A stretch of DNA of 64,000 nucleotides from Microcoleus vaginatus PCC 9802 (GCA_022701275.1 CP031740.1:1065001-1129000); one strand, 5' to 3'; numbered from the stretch's first letter, positions 51,726 through 61,336 are shown. The notes: generated by a model not told the origin, from the sequence alone. Translations and numbers: made by a program.

Positions 51726-53384
51726 TCAAGACTTACTAACATCCTCAAAAGACTCCGACCCCAAAGGACTTGGAATCCAACCTTGAATATTCTTGCGTTT
51801 CCCTAAAAGCGGCTGCGAATGTACGATCGGCAAACGCACAGCTTCCCCATGCAAAATCTCGCTAACTTCGGCATAAATTTTCGCCCTAGCTGCTTTATCG
51901 CCACTCGCCCTCCCCCGATCCAAAAGTTCCAGAACTTTCGGATTTTTCCAATTTCCCAAATCCCCCGTGGAACCAGGCCCGAAGTGAGGATAATAAAAAT
52001 TGTCTGGATCGCCGTAATCTCCAATCCAACCCATCATAAAAGCTTGAAAGCCGGGAGGTTTTACCCGATCGGCTAAATAAGCAGACCAATCTTTAGTCAG
52101 CAATTTTACCCGAATCCCGATCGCGCTCAAATCCGCCGCAAAAGCCTCAGCAATCGGCTTCGGCGTGGGAAAATAGGGACGGCTGACGGGCATATACCAC
52201 AAATCCAAATCAAAACCGTTCGGATAACCGGCTTTCGCGAGCATTGCTTTAGCTTGCTGCGGGTTAAATTCATAATCTTTAACTTTATCAGACGCCGCCC
52301 AATTCAGCGCAGGCGGGATAAATTGCGAATCATGTTTTCCCAGTTCTCCCCAGAAAGCTTTGACTATTGCTGGCTTGTTAATTGTTTGGGCGATCGCCCG
52401 CCTGACTTCCGGCTTTGACAAAGGTTCGTAACTCGGATTTAACCCTAAATAACCGACATTAAAAGAGGGTCGAACAACAGCTTCTAAATTAGAATCTCCC
52501 TGAACTTCTTGCAGTTGATCCGGCGTTAAATCCACAGTAAAATCAAGTTGTCCTGCTCGCAACTGAGCCAGTCTCGCCGCCGGATCGTCAACAAAACGAA
52601 TTACCAATTGATTGACTTTTGGCGTGCCAGTTTTCCAATAACTCGGATTTTTCTCCAAAACAATGCGATCGCCCGATCGCCATTCCTGAAACACAAAAGG
52701 CCCCGTACCCACCGCCAGCGACCCCGGAGTGCCGTACTTAGCACCCGCTTTTTTCACCGCCGCCGGACTCGCCATCCCGAAATAAGCGGAACCTATCGCC
52801 GACGGAAAAGCAGCAAAAGGTCGATTCAAAACAAATTTAATTGTAGACTTATCAACAACCGCCACATCTTTTACTAAAGAATCTTTTTCTCCCTTAAACC
52901 CGCCAAAAAAATCTTTCCAAATCGGATAATTCTTGCCCCCTTCTCGAAAACCGTTAGGATTTTTGACATCCCACCAGCGCTCTACATTAAACTTAACAGC
53001 TTCCGCATCAAAATCCGTGCCGTCGTGAAACTTTACCCCGGAACGCAACTTAAAAATCCAAGTTTTACCATCTTTAGAACTTGACCATTCAGTAGCCAGA
53101 CTCGGTTCAAGTTCCACAGTTCCCGGTTTGAAATCAGTCAAGCGATTGTAAATTTGGTCGATAACAACCACCGAATTGCCATCAGTAATATTTCCCGGTT
53201 CCAGATTGACCGGCGGCCCGCCCGCACCGTAAACTAAAGCTCCCGGTGGAGCCACAGCAGGAGTTGTCGAAGTTGAAGAATTATTGCTAACCGTGTTTGA
53301 GGGCGTGCCACAATTTGATAAAATTACAGCCATCCCAAAAACTAGACCTAATAAAACTAAACGCCAGGATTTTAACACTCTCAT
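51726..53384 (-). CDS. ABC transporter substrate-binding lipoprotein (SBP_bac_5, DppA/OppA type)
   Basis: A 552-residue peptide-type binding protein. The signal ends in a lipobox (VILSNC), so it is anchored as a lipoprotein. Typical family segments: ALVYGAGGPPVNLEPGNITD, IYNRLTDFKPGTVELEPSLA, WIFKLRSGVKFHDGTDFDAE, VGTGPFVFQEWRSGDRIVLE and GWIGDYGDPDNFYYPHFGPG. Two ATGs compete: 53390 and 53384. AGGAG stands only two bases before the first but eight before the second, so MRVLKSWR at 53384 is the better start. It is the likely partner of the permease at 50479. Confidence 0.94.
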   Translation of the reverse strand: MRVLKSWRLVLLGLVFGMAVILSNCGTPSNTVSNNSSTSTTPAVAPPGALVYGAGGPPVNLEPGNITDGNSVVVIDQIYNRLTDFKPGTVELEPSLATEWSSSKDGKTWIFKLRSGVKFHDGTDFDAEAVKFNVERWWDVKNPNGFREGGKNYPIWKDFFGGFKGEKDSLVKDVAVVDKSTIKFVLNRPFAAFPSAIGSAYFGMASPAAVKKAGAKYGTPGSLAVGTGPFVFQEWRSGDRIVLEKNPSYWKTGTPKVNQLVIRFVDDPAARLAQLRAGQLDFTVDLTPDQLQEVQGDSNLEAVVRPSFNVGYLGLNPSYEPLSKPEVRRAIAQTINKPAIVKAFWGELGKHDSQFIPPALNWAASDKVKDYEFNPQQAKAMLAKAGYPNGFDLDLWYMPVSRPYFPTPKPIAEAFAADLSAIGIRVKLLTKDWSAYLADRVKPPGFQAFMMGWIGDYGDPDNFYYPHFGPGSTGDLGNWKNPKVLELLDRGRASGDKAARAKIYAEVSEILHGEAVRLPIVHSQPLLGKRKNIQGWIPSPLGSESFEDVSKS

Positions 53385-53987
53385 TTCCATAACTCCTATT
53401 TAATAAAAAATTGTACTCATATAAATTTATAATTGGCTCTTTCTCCCGCCTCGGTGCTCTCTGCAGTTCATTTAGTTAAGTTTATATTAAAAAAATTAAA
53501 TCTAATTAATAAACAAAATTCAAGACGCCGATGATATCATGTTCAAGGGCTAAATCTCAACCCACACCTTTACTTTAGGCGACGCAAGCAGCATAAAAGC
53601 CAACGTTTGCGGTCTATCTAGAGGAATCATTATATTTGAGATTTTAGATTTACTCCACAGATGAATCTGAGAGCTTGAACATTCGTCTAAAATTTTTATC
53701 TCTCCACCACGTTGGGGGCTTCTATCCGTTTTCGAGCGAGCCAAAAATGACAAAGCGATCGATTAATTCCATTGTTTAAAATATGATCTACCTGTGGAGC
53801 ATAAACATTCCTTTTCCCACCCAAAATATCTTTGAACCTCTGCATATAACAACCAGATTCGGCATTGGCAAATATCAATATTTCTCTCTTTTCTCTTTCT
53901 CTGCGCCAAGAGCGCCCTCTGCGGTTGGTTGAAAAAAATCTACTTTACATCAAGCAATACGATGGCTATATGCGATCGCACCCAACC
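53385..53987. other. 603-bp intergenic region with a dispersed repeat
   Basis: Contains the second copy of the 37735 repeat (53634-53750). Minus-strand frames at 53550-53753 and 53696-53878 read partly like protein (LDRPQTLAFMLLASPK; ESGCYMQRFKDILGG), but they overlap the repeat, have no start signals and are not supported as genes; decayed coding fragments are possible. Confidence 0.4.
53634..53750 (+). repeat. Dispersed repeat, first copy at 37735
   Basis: Shares ordered blocks (TTTGAGATTTTAGAT, TTTACTCCA, GATGAATCTG, GCTTGAACA, GTCTAAAATTTTTAT, TATCCGTTTT) with 37735-37860 over about 120 bp, with small indels. Confidence 0.75.
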
Positions 53988-54602
53988 CTACAAATCAAAA
54001 CTCTCTTCACCAATACTTCCCAGTTCCCCGCTACCTAGAAACTCTTCCTCCTCTACTTCCTCAATGTCAGAGTCGAAACTTTCCACCACAAAGGGTAAAC
54101 CAGCAGCCATCAAACCCCGTTGAATCAGTTCCGGCGTTTCGTCAAACAAAACAAATAGCGGATGAACAGCCTCAGCTTCATCGCTGTAAATATGTCTGTA
54201 GCGGTATGGCATCACCCATTCGTAACCTTTATCCAGCCAAACCTGAGACTGTCGCCAGCGGCCTAGCAACTCAGAAAACTCTTCGCCCGGACGATGAATG
54301 AAAATCAAAATTTCCACTCCAATTTTAACTTTCCATTCAGGATCGCACATCAAAATCGCCAAATCGCAGGGCAAACAAACTGCCTGCCCCGGCGATATGC
54401 TAGTGCCGCCCCTTCCCGCATAAGAAACTCCGTCCCGCAAGCGCGCAATTGGCAAAGGAATTGTGATTAAACTATCATGGGCGCGGCGGATACTCGGAAT
54501 CATTTCCATGTAAACCCGATATTTTTTCAGCAGGGCGATCGCGGCGGAAGATTCGCTGTACTCTGCTAGTAAAGCCTCGTAATGTGATTGTTTAACAGAC
54601 AT
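53988..54602 (-). CDS. Hypothetical protein, 204 aa
   Basis: An unrecognised soluble protein. The N-terminus is helical (SVKQSHYEALLAEYSESSAA, ALLKKYRVYMEMIPSIRRAH), the middle is beta-rich (VSYAGRGGTSISPGQAVCLP, VKIGVEILIFIHRPGEEF), and the C-terminus has VMPYRYRHIYSD, LFVLFDETPELIQRGLMAAG and an acidic tail (SDIEEVEEEEFLG). No signal peptide or membrane helix. The frame opens with TTG at 54608, but the ATG at 54602 is the better start. It is isolated between the peptide-binding protein and pilC genes, so context gives no hint of function. Confidence 0.65.
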   Translation of the reverse strand: MSVKQSHYEALLAEYSESSAAIALLKKYRVYMEMIPSIRRAHDSLITIPLPIARLRDGVSYAGRGGTSISPGQAVCLPCDLAILMCDPEWKVKIGVEILIFIHRPGEEFSELLGRWRQSQVWLDKGYEWVMPYRYRHIYSDEAEAVHPLFVLFDETPELIQRGLMAAGLPFVVESFDSDIEEVEEEEFLGSGELGSIGEESFDL

Positions 54603-54752
54603 TTTCAAACAAAATAATAAGTAATTACTAATTGCTGCTAATTGCTAATTAATCTATCGTTTATCGTTACCAGGAATACCCTGATAATGAACATTTGGAG
54701 CATAGCCTCCAAATTTTTTTGTCCTTTTAATGCTGTCCCTCCTGCAAAGGCA

Positions 54753-54773
54753 TTCCCAGGCTGAGCCTGGGAA
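54753..54773. repeat. TTCCCAGGCT/AGCCTGGGAA hairpin
   Basis: Ten-pair stem with a one-base loop in the spacer between pilC and the 204-aa gene; it may end the pil transcript or be a dispersed repeat. Confidence 0.55.
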
Positions 54774-54842
54774 CGAGTAAAATAGTCATTGGTCATGCGT
54801 TAATGGATACTAACTAATAACTAATAACTAATTACCCCTTTT

Positions 54843-55970
54843 TTACAGCTTTTGGAACACTGCGAACATCGGCAGATACATCGATAGCAAAATCGAACCT
54901 ACGATACCACCGACGACCACAATCATCAGAGGTTCTAGCATACTGGTAAGTCCTTTTACTGCTTCTTCTACTTCCGTTTCGTAGAAAGCGCCAACTTTCA
55001 TCAGCATCTTGTCAAGTTCCCCTGTCTCCTCGCCAATCGCCATCATTTGGATGGCCAAAGACGGAAAAACAGCTTGTTCTTGCAAAGCAATACTGATCAT
55101 GCCGCCGCTTTGAATTTCCTGTCTCGCATATTCGATCGCATTAGATATCGCTTGATTTCCAGCCACATCTCGCACAATTTCCAAAGAATTGAGGATCGGC
55201 ACGCCCGATCGGGTCAGCGACCCAAATATCACGCAAAACCGAGCCACAGCAGATTTTTCGATCAAATCTCCAAAAATCGGCAATTTCATCGCAATCCTAT
55301 CAATTTGTAGGCGACCTATTGGAGTTTTGTAGTACATATCGAAGGCTATTTTGAGCGCTATAATCACCCCAATAACTGTTATCTGCTGGATCGGAGGCCA
55401 AGCCGTACAAAATGCACTAATTGCCAACATAAACAGTGTAAAAGCCGGCAAATCTGCACCAATATCCTTAAAGATTTTAGCGAAAGTTGGTAGCAAGAAT
55501 ATGGTCATTGCGAAAAAAATCACGATCGCAATAAAGAACACAGTCTTCGGATAAGACATCGCCGAATTAATTTCAGCCTCCGTCTTGTGATTTTTTTCCA
55601 TCATCACGGCCAGACGGTCTAGGGTTTCATCTAGCACCCCCCCGACTTCTCCCGCCGCAACCATACTGATAAACAGTTGGTCAAAAACATCAGGAAACTT
55701 AGCCATCGCCTCGGCCAAGTTTATCCCTTCCTGCACGTCAGCATTCATGCTCCTGAGCGCTCGCTTCAGTTTAGCATTAGAACACTGCTCGTGCAGCACG
55801 GAAAGGCATCTCACGATCGCCACCCCTGCATTAAACATAGCCGCAAACTGACGAGCAAAAATAGCCATATCCTTAACAGTAAGACTGGTAAGGTTATACT
55901 CAATTTGCTCCTGAATCTTACTGAAATCAAAGCCACCTTTCGGTTTTTCGCGGATAACGTTGGTAGCCAC
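54843..55970 (-). CDS. pilC: Type IV pilus inner-membrane platform protein
   Basis: A 375-residue PilC/GspF protein that couples the pilus motors to pilin assembly in the inner membrane. Two T2SSF domains are visible: LTVKDMAIFARQFAAMFNAG...GEVGGVLDETLDRLA and the repeat AVARFCVIFGSLTRSGVPIL...GEETGELDKMLMKVG. Hydrophobic helices lie near 150-170 (TVFFIAIVIFFAMTIFLLPT), 185-215 and at the C-terminus (PLMIVVVGGIVGSILLSMYL). Start is GTG at 55970 with GAGGTGA just before it. Third gene of the pilB-pilT-pilC cluster, 99 bp after pilT. Needed for twitching or gliding motility and DNA uptake in cyanobacteria (family knowledge). Confidence 0.96.
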   Translation of the reverse strand: MATNVIREKPKGGFDFSKIQEQIEYNLTSLTVKDMAIFARQFAAMFNAGVAIVRCLSVLHEQCSNAKLKRALRSMNADVQEGINLAEAMAKFPDVFDQLFISMVAAGEVGGVLDETLDRLAVMMEKNHKTEAEINSAMSYPKTVFFIAIVIFFAMTIFLLPTFAKIFKDIGADLPAFTLFMLAISAFCTAWPPIQQITVIGVIIALKIAFDMYYKTPIGRLQIDRIAMKLPIFGDLIEKSAVARFCVIFGSLTRSGVPILNSLEIVRDVAGNQAISNAIEYARQEIQSGGMISIALQEQAVFPSLAIQMMAIGEETGELDKMLMKVGAFYETEVEEAVKGLTSMLEPLMIVVVGGIVGSILLSMYLPMFAVFQKL

Positions 55971-56003
55971 AGCTCACCTCTGAAAATTTATTAAAAAAAA
56001 AGT

Positions 56004-56062
56004 TATGACTCATCAGTCATCAGTCATTAATTCAGTCGGCAGACTCCTGACTAATGACTGCT
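56004..56062. repeat. AGTCATT-type inverted repeat in the pilT-pilC spacer
   Basis: ATGACTCATCAGTCATCAGT and ACTAATGACTGCTGACGG face each other inside the 99-bp spacer. The fold could modulate pilC expression relative to pilT. Same heptamer family as 29579 and 35012. Confidence 0.6.
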
Positions 56063-56069
56063 GACGGAA

Positions 56070-57167
56070 TTAATGAGCTCCTACCTTGGCGCCACCAACA
56101 GGTGCTGGGCCGATCAAGCGTTCGAGTTCGTCAGCCTTAGAAGCCTTGCTCATTGCCGCTTCCCAAGTGACTTTACCGCTCTTGTAAAGTTCAGCGAGGG
56201 CCATTTCCATCGTCCTCATGCCCAATTTCGCCCCCATTTGGATTTGGGAGTAAATCATCGGAGTTTTGCCCTCCCGGATCAAGTTAGCCATAGCTGGAGT
56301 ATTTACCATGATTTCCATAGCGCAGCAGCGGCCGCCCCCAACTTTCACAACCAAATTTTGACTGCAAATTCCCACCAAAGAGTTAGACACCTGGGCGCGA
56401 ACCTGGGGTTGTTGAATTGGCGGGAACACGTCCAAAATCCGATCGATCGTTGCACCCGCCGAATTAGTGTGCAGCGTTCCCATCACCATGTGACCCGTTT
56501 CCGCAGCCGAAATTGCCAGACCGATCGTTTCCAAGTCCCGCATTTCCCCCACCAGAATCACATCTGGATCTTCGCGCAAAGCTGCTCTGAGCGCATTAGC
56601 AAAGCTCTTAGTATCTTCGCCCTTTTGACGCTGGTGAAACAAACTCTTGATATTAGGGAACACATATTCGATCGGGTCTTCCACTGTTAGAATATGTTCG
56701 GCCCGCGTGCGGTTGATCAGATCCAACAAAGCCGCCATCGTAGTAGTTTTCCCGGAACCCGTTTGTCCCGTCACCAACAGCATACCCCTGGGTCTTTCCG
56801 TCAGATCCCGCAAAATCTGCGGCACGCCTAAAGCATCTGCGTTAGGAATCTTAGAAGCCAGAGCCCGCATACAAGCCGCCCAAGCGCCCCGCTCCCGGTA
56901 GACATTAACGCGAAACCGAGCCAATCCCCGAACACCATAAGCGCAGTCGAGTTCCCACTCCATTTCCAACTGCTTGCGCTGCATATTGTTGAGCATTTGG
57001 AAAATTAGGATCTGCACTTCCTCAGCAGACAGAATGTCGCCGTATTGCGTCTGAGGAGTTAGTTTACCGCTGACTCGGAAGAATATAGGCGCGCCCGCTT
57101 GGATGTGTATGTCCGAACCCCCTTGCTCTACCAGGGACTCCAGTACGTCTTCAATCATCAGACCCAT
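56070..57167 (-). CDS. pilT: Type IV pilus retraction ATPase
   Basis: Hexameric secretion ATPase that powers pilus retraction. Motifs: Walker A GQTGSGKTTT, Asp box (HILTVEDPIEYVF), Walker B LREDPDVILVGEMRD, His box TGHMVMGTLHT and the PilT-specific AIRNLIRE-like motif MANLIREGK. The frame opens at 57206, but the ATG at 57167 (MGLMIEDV) has GGAGAGG six bases upstream and matches the usual start, so 13 codons are trimmed, giving 365 aa. It lies 75 bp after pilB and 99 bp before pilC. The C-terminus ends in a short Gly/Ala/Pro tail. Confidence 0.96.
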   Translation of the reverse strand: MGLMIEDVLESLVEQGGSDIHIQAGAPIFFRVSGKLTPQTQYGDILSAEEVQILIFQMLNNMQRKQLEMEWELDCAYGVRGLARFRVNVYRERGAWAACMRALASKIPNADALGVPQILRDLTERPRGMLLVTGQTGSGKTTTMAALLDLINRTRAEHILTVEDPIEYVFPNIKSLFHQRQKGEDTKSFANALRAALREDPDVILVGEMRDLETIGLAISAAETGHMVMGTLHTNSAGATIDRILDVFPPIQQPQVRAQVSNSLVGICSQNLVVKVGGGRCCAMEIMVNTPAMANLIREGKTPMIYSQIQMGAKLGMRTMEMALAELYKSGKVTWEAAMSKASKADELERLIGPAPVGGAKVGAH

Positions 57168-57242
57168 AGATACCTCTCCTCGATCAAATTGATAGTTATT
57201 GACCAATCTAGCTCAGTTAACAGTCAACAGTTAACTGCTGAA

Positions 57243-59249
57243 TCAATCCACAAAGCGTGGCGTCAAGCAGTACGGACAATCCAGCATCTCCGGCTTCAAT
57301 TCCGCCCGACAACTTTTGCAGGTAAGTCCCTGCTTGCGTTTGGCTTTCAGTTCAGCCTCCAATCCCGAATCAGTAAACGTCACCCGCTCGACTTCTTCAA
57401 AGGTAGTCGCGCCTTCCCGCACCAACTGCAAGCTGTAAGCCAACAACGTTTTCATCCCTTCTTCTACTGCTGCTTCCTTAATTTGCTCTGTAGGAGCTCC
57501 TTGAGTGATCAGAGTTTGAAGCCGCTCAGTATTTTTCAGGAACTCGTAAACCCCTACCCGTCCTTTGTAGCCTAGGCCGGCGCACTTGGTACAAAGTTGC
57601 TCGCGTTCTGCCAGTTCCTTCCTTTCCTCCACCGGTACAGTGTTGGCTTTGTAAACAGTTAGATCAATTTCTTGAGAAGCCGACAGACCGTACTTGCCGA
57701 GTTCTGTGGCAGTAGGCTGGTAAGGAATGCAGCATTTGTCGCAAACGCGCCGCATCAGACGCTGAGCCAACACGCCCAACAGAGCGGCCGAAACCATGAA
57801 CGGTTCTACCCCCATTTCGGCCAAACGCGCGACCGCCCCGGCCGCGTCGTTCGTGTGCAGCGTCGTCAGCACCAAGTGTCCCGTCAAAGCAGCTTCCAGA
57901 GCCGTTTTTGCCGTTTCCTTGTCCCGCGTTTCTCCCACCAGCATCACGTCAGGGTCTTGCCGCAAAAATGCCCGCAGAATGTTGGAAAAAGTCAAGTCTT
58001 TTTCCCGAATTACTTGACATTGGGTAATTCCTGGCAAAGCATATTCGATCGGGTCTTCGGCCGTACTAATATTAACCCCCGGATCGTTCCGTTCCGCCAG
58101 AATTGAGTAGAGAGTAGTTGACTTGCCCGAACCCGTCGGCCCCGTCACCAAAATCAGTCCGAACGGACGGCTAGCACTCTCTCGGACTAAAGCCAGAGTT
58201 TCCTGGTCGGAGATTAACAAACCCAAGCCCAACTGAGTGCTGGAACTGTCCAAAATCCGCAGCACGATTTTTTCGCCGTACCGCGAAGGTAAGCTGTTCA
58301 CCCGGAAATCGACCGTGCGTCCCTCAAATACCCGGCGGATGCGGCCGTCTTGAGCTTGTCGGCGTTCGGCAATATCCAGGTTGGCAATAATCTTGAAACG
58401 AGCGGTAATCGATGCGACTACCTGCTTGGGAAACCGGAAATACTCTTGCAGTACCCCGTCTTTCCGCATCCGAATCCGCATGAACTCTTCTTGAGGTTCT
58501 ACGTGGATGTCAGACACCTTTTCCGACAGAGCTTTAGCCAAAATGATATTGACCGCCTTAATTACCGGAGCGGCCTCAGCATCGTCCAAGGTGTTAGCTA
58601 GGTCTTCTTGGTCGGCACTCTCCTCTTCTAGCGAGAGTTCGCCAAAATCTCCCTCCCCTAAATCCATCTTTCTCTGCTTTTCGGCTGCTGCCATTTTGGC
58701 TGCTACCTTAACTTGGTCCTCTTGATAGGCAGAAGTTATGTCCTGATAGTCGTCTGGCGTAATCACCCGTCGCTGCAAAGCCAAGCCGTGAGGCTGTAAA
58801 ATCCGCCGCAAATCTTCTATAGCGTTGAGGTTGTCGGGATCTACCATTGCCACTAAAACCGCCGCCGGCTCAGTTTCAGTCTTCGCTACGGGTAAAAACC
58901 GACCTTGGTGACAAATGTCGATCGAAATCTTCAACGCGTCGAGCATAACTCCGAGTTGCTCGTTAGACATTTCGCTCATCTCCGGGTCAAATGCTTCAAC
59001 CCCGTAGACTATCTTCCGTTCAAACATCTGCTGCTTCTTGTAAAGTCGCAGCAATTCTGGGGGTAACGGCTGCCCGGTAAGTGCTTCTAATACCTCCGTC
59101 AAACGCTTGCCCGACTTCTGGCTTTCAATTTGAGCTTGCTTCACTTGCTCGCCGTTGACGTAACCCGACAGAATCATCTTGGTGAGAGCCGGAGGAAATT
59201 GGCTCACAGAAACTATGGATGTGGAGCGAAGCGGGGATGTGCTAGTCAT
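57243..59249 (-). CDS. pilB: Type IV pilus extension ATPase
   Basis: A 668-residue PilB/GspE-type ATPase that drives pilin polymerisation. An N-terminal MshEN-like domain (about 20-190) precedes the motor. Walker A GPTGSGKSTTLYS, Asp box (STAEDPIEYALPG), Walker B RQDPDVMLVGETRD and His box TGHLVLTTLHT are all present. The normal PilB zinc site is C-x2-C...C-x2-C (CDKCCIPY, LCTKCAGLGYKGR). Unusually for the wider family there is a C-terminal extension with a second double pair, LTCKSCRAELKPEMLDCPYC. The ATG at 59249 (MTSTSPLR) is preferred to the GTG at 59258. First gene of the cluster, divergent from grpE. Confidence 0.96.
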   Translation of the reverse strand: MTSTSPLRSTSIVSVSQFPPALTKMILSGYVNGEQVKQAQIESQKSGKRLTEVLEALTGQPLPPELLRLYKKQQMFERKIVYGVEAFDPEMSEMSNEQLGVMLDALKISIDICHQGRFLPVAKTETEPAAVLVAMVDPDNLNAIEDLRRILQPHGLALQRRVITPDDYQDITSAYQEDQVKVAAKMAAAEKQRKMDLGEGDFGELSLEEESADQEDLANTLDDAEAAPVIKAVNIILAKALSEKVSDIHVEPQEEFMRIRMRKDGVLQEYFRFPKQVVASITARFKIIANLDIAERRQAQDGRIRRVFEGRTVDFRVNSLPSRYGEKIVLRILDSSSTQLGLGLLISDQETLALVRESASRPFGLILVTGPTGSGKSTTLYSILAERNDPGVNISTAEDPIEYALPGITQCQVIREKDLTFSNILRAFLRQDPDVMLVGETRDKETAKTALEAALTGHLVLTTLHTNDAAGAVARLAEMGVEPFMVSAALLGVLAQRLMRRVCDKCCIPYQPTATELGKYGLSASQEIDLTVYKANTVPVEERKELAEREQLCTKCAGLGYKGRVGVYEFLKNTERLQTLITQGAPTEQIKEAAVEEGMKTLLAYSLQLVREGATTFEEVERVTFTDSGLEAELKAKRKQGLTCKSCRAELKPEMLDCPYCLTPRFVD

Positions 59250-60541
59250 AAAAAACACTCAATAGGTGGGAAACTCAGTCACAAAGAGTGCTGAGAGGAA
59301 AACCAACGCGGGGTTTTAACCCCCGTATTCTTTGCTTATGGATCAGCTATCATGTTGTTGCTCAATCCCTATCTCTCAAGTGTAAACTCGCAGTCACCTC
59401 TAAGCTTCGTCCACAAATTGACGAGACGTTGGAGGGGTTTGCCGATTCTTGCCATCAAATCTTGTTCGTTGAGTGCTAAGTTGCTTACTTACCTGATTAA
59501 CTCGCGGGATACTATCGTTATAGCGTCAGGGCACATCATTTGGGGATTCCCCGTACCGGGAGATAAAAGCGGGGCAGGGTGGGTGACCTTCCCACGCTGT
59601 TATATTTTCCCAAATTGTTTGGTCAAATTACAGCGCCCGTGGTGGCGCGGTTAGCTCTACTCAATTAAAAATGAACTATGTTCTGTGATGATAGCTTTTA
59701 CGAAAGCTTCGATCGCCCTTTTGAAATATATTTTGATTAATTATCTGCGATCGGTCACTGCCCGGTCGTCGGCTGCATCAGTCCCCACGGCAAATTTTGA
59801 GCAACTCTAGTTTTCGATCAGTAAATATTACTTTGATTATACTTTGGTGTCTGAACCTTTGTCACGTAAGCTTAATGGTTCAGAAAGGTTTGAAAGAAGC
59901 AAATTAGATATCAATCTAATCTACAGATGAGCACCTCCGCGATACCCGCTAATTTCTATCATTGTAACGGGCAAAAAGTCGAGATTTCAAGCAACTTCGG
60001 CGTTATCGAATCAGCCAAACCACAGCCCCAATTCGCATCAAGATTAAAAACCTAGTGCTTGAGTTACACAAGCACACAGATCGCTACTTAGTCACTCTAT
60101 ACAAATTCCTCTTTGTCCCCACTTGGGAAACTCAGCAAATGGTAAAAAATGCCAGCGTCAGCTTGCGGCTAAAACAGCCTGACCGATGATAAAATTAAGC
60201 CCCTATCGTTTTAAGCAAACCTAGAAACATCCCGCCTCCTAAGTGGGAAATTTTGTAGTATTCTTAACAGAAAAATAGACTTATAAAAAGTGTTGTCAAG
60301 GCGATCGCGTTAATAAAAAATGAGGAACCCACAAACGTTGGGTTGCCCCCATTGCGGCCATATTATACGTAAATATCTAAGCGGACCTTTGAATATTTTA
60401 TGGAAAGCTTTGAGCAATGTATCCAGAGCAGGCAAGATTTCCTATTTTCACATTGTGCCATACACAGTAAATTCGAGTCCTCTAGATTTACCGCGTTAAC
60501 TGCATCTGCTAGAATTGATAGGGTTCTGTCGCGCAGCTTTT
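59250..60541. other. 1.3-kb intergenic region between pilB and grpE
   Basis: The largest gap in the window. It contains a TnpB-like remnant (59366-59479) and a short hairpin GGGGTTTTAACCCC near 59312. From 59500 to 60541 no gene, RNA or clear operator is recognised; heat-shock control of grpE may lie here. A CIRCE element was looked for and not found. Confidence 0.55.
59366..59479 (+). pseudogene. Remnant of an IS200/IS605-type tnpB
   Basis: One frame reads SLSLKCKLAVTSKLRPQIDE then TLEGFADSCHQIL before diverging and meeting a stop at 59477. This resembles the N-terminus of cyanobacterial TnpB proteins (LxLKCKLxV...LxxFADACNQIL). The rest of the gene, including the RuvC and zinc-finger parts, is absent. 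Assignment is by remembered pattern. Confidence 0.5.
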
Positions 60542-61336
60542 ATGATTGACGAGGAAAAACAGCAAGATCAAGATCCTAGCTCAACTGGGGAAACCACCTC
60601 AGAGGGTTCGCCAATGGGAAGTGAAAATCCGGTGGCATCAGGAAACTCGAACGGATCGGCGGATTGGGAGCTCGAACTTGCTCGAGCTTATCAAAGTGCT
60701 CAGGGCGATCGCACCCCAGCAAACGCATCGGGGCCTACCGTCACCGGCAGTTCAACAAACAGTCCGACTGCAGACGCGGCGGAGCCTTGGAAGAAGGAAC
60801 TGGCGCAGGTAACCGAGGAAAAAGAGGCTTTAAAAACTCAGTTGCAAGCCGCATCCGCTCAACTAGAAGAACTGAAAAATCAAAATCTCCGCTTAGCAGC
60901 AGATTTTGAAAACTTCCGCAGGCGTACCCAAAAGGAAAAAGAAGAGCTAGATTTACAGGCAAGGTGTCTCACGATCAAACCCCTGTTGCCGGTAATTGAC
61001 AATTTCGAGCGCGCTCGATCGCACATCAAGCCGCAAACCGATGGCGAAATGAACATTCACAAAAGCTACCAAAGCGTTTACAAGCAAATGGTAGACGGCC
61101 TCAAGCAAATCGGGGTTTCTCCGATGCGCCCCGAAGGCGAACAGTTTGACCCCAACCTCCACGAAGCTCTGCTGAGTGAGCCAACTGACGAACACGAGGA
61201 AGGAACAATTATCCAAGAACTAGAACGCGGCTACATTCTGGGCGAGCGCGTCTTGCGGCACGCCAAAGTGAAAGTTGCAGCGGCTGGGCTATCTGTGGTA
61301 GCCTCAGATGAAAATCCCGATAGTTCAGAAGGTTAA
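60542..61336 (+). CDS. grpE: Nucleotide-exchange factor GrpE
   Basis: A 264-residue GrpE, the nucleotide-exchange factor of DnaK. The first 100 residues are acidic and low-complexity, as usual in cyanobacteria. Then comes the long coiled coil (KEALKTQLQAASAQLEELKN) leading into the conserved LAADFENFRRRTQKEKEEL and LLPVIDNFERARSHI, and the C-terminal beta domain with GVSPMRPEGEQFDPNLHEAL and GYILGERVLRHAKVKVA. The frame is open from 60515, but the ATG at 60542 (MIDEEKQQ) is preferred. dnaK follows after 290 bp. Confidence 0.95.
   Translation: MIDEEKQQDQDPSSTGETTSEGSPMGSENPVASGNSNGSADWELELARAYQSAQGDRTPANASGPTVTGSSTNSPTADAAEPWKKELAQVTEEKEALKTQLQAASAQLEELKNQNLRLAADFENFRRRTQKEKEELDLQARCLTIKPLLPVIDNFERARSHIKPQTDGEMNIHKSYQSVYKQMVDGLKQIGVSPMRPEGEQFDPNLHEALLSEPTDEHEEGTIIQELERGYILGERVLRHAKVKVAAAGLSVVASDENPDSSEG

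Noticed and set aside
53550..53878. Two short minus-strand frames
   Set aside because: They overlap the dispersed repeat at 53634 and lack starts with ribosome sites; kept only as possible decayed fragments.
59277..59300. GAGTGCTGA near 59294 as a CIRCE half-site for grpE
   Set aside because: The matching TTAGCACTC half nine bases upstream is missing, and the site is 1.2 kb from grpE next to pilB.
60473..60490. TTCGAGTCC as a tRNA T-loop
   Set aside because: No flanking 5-bp stem, anticodon arm or acceptor stem could be paired.
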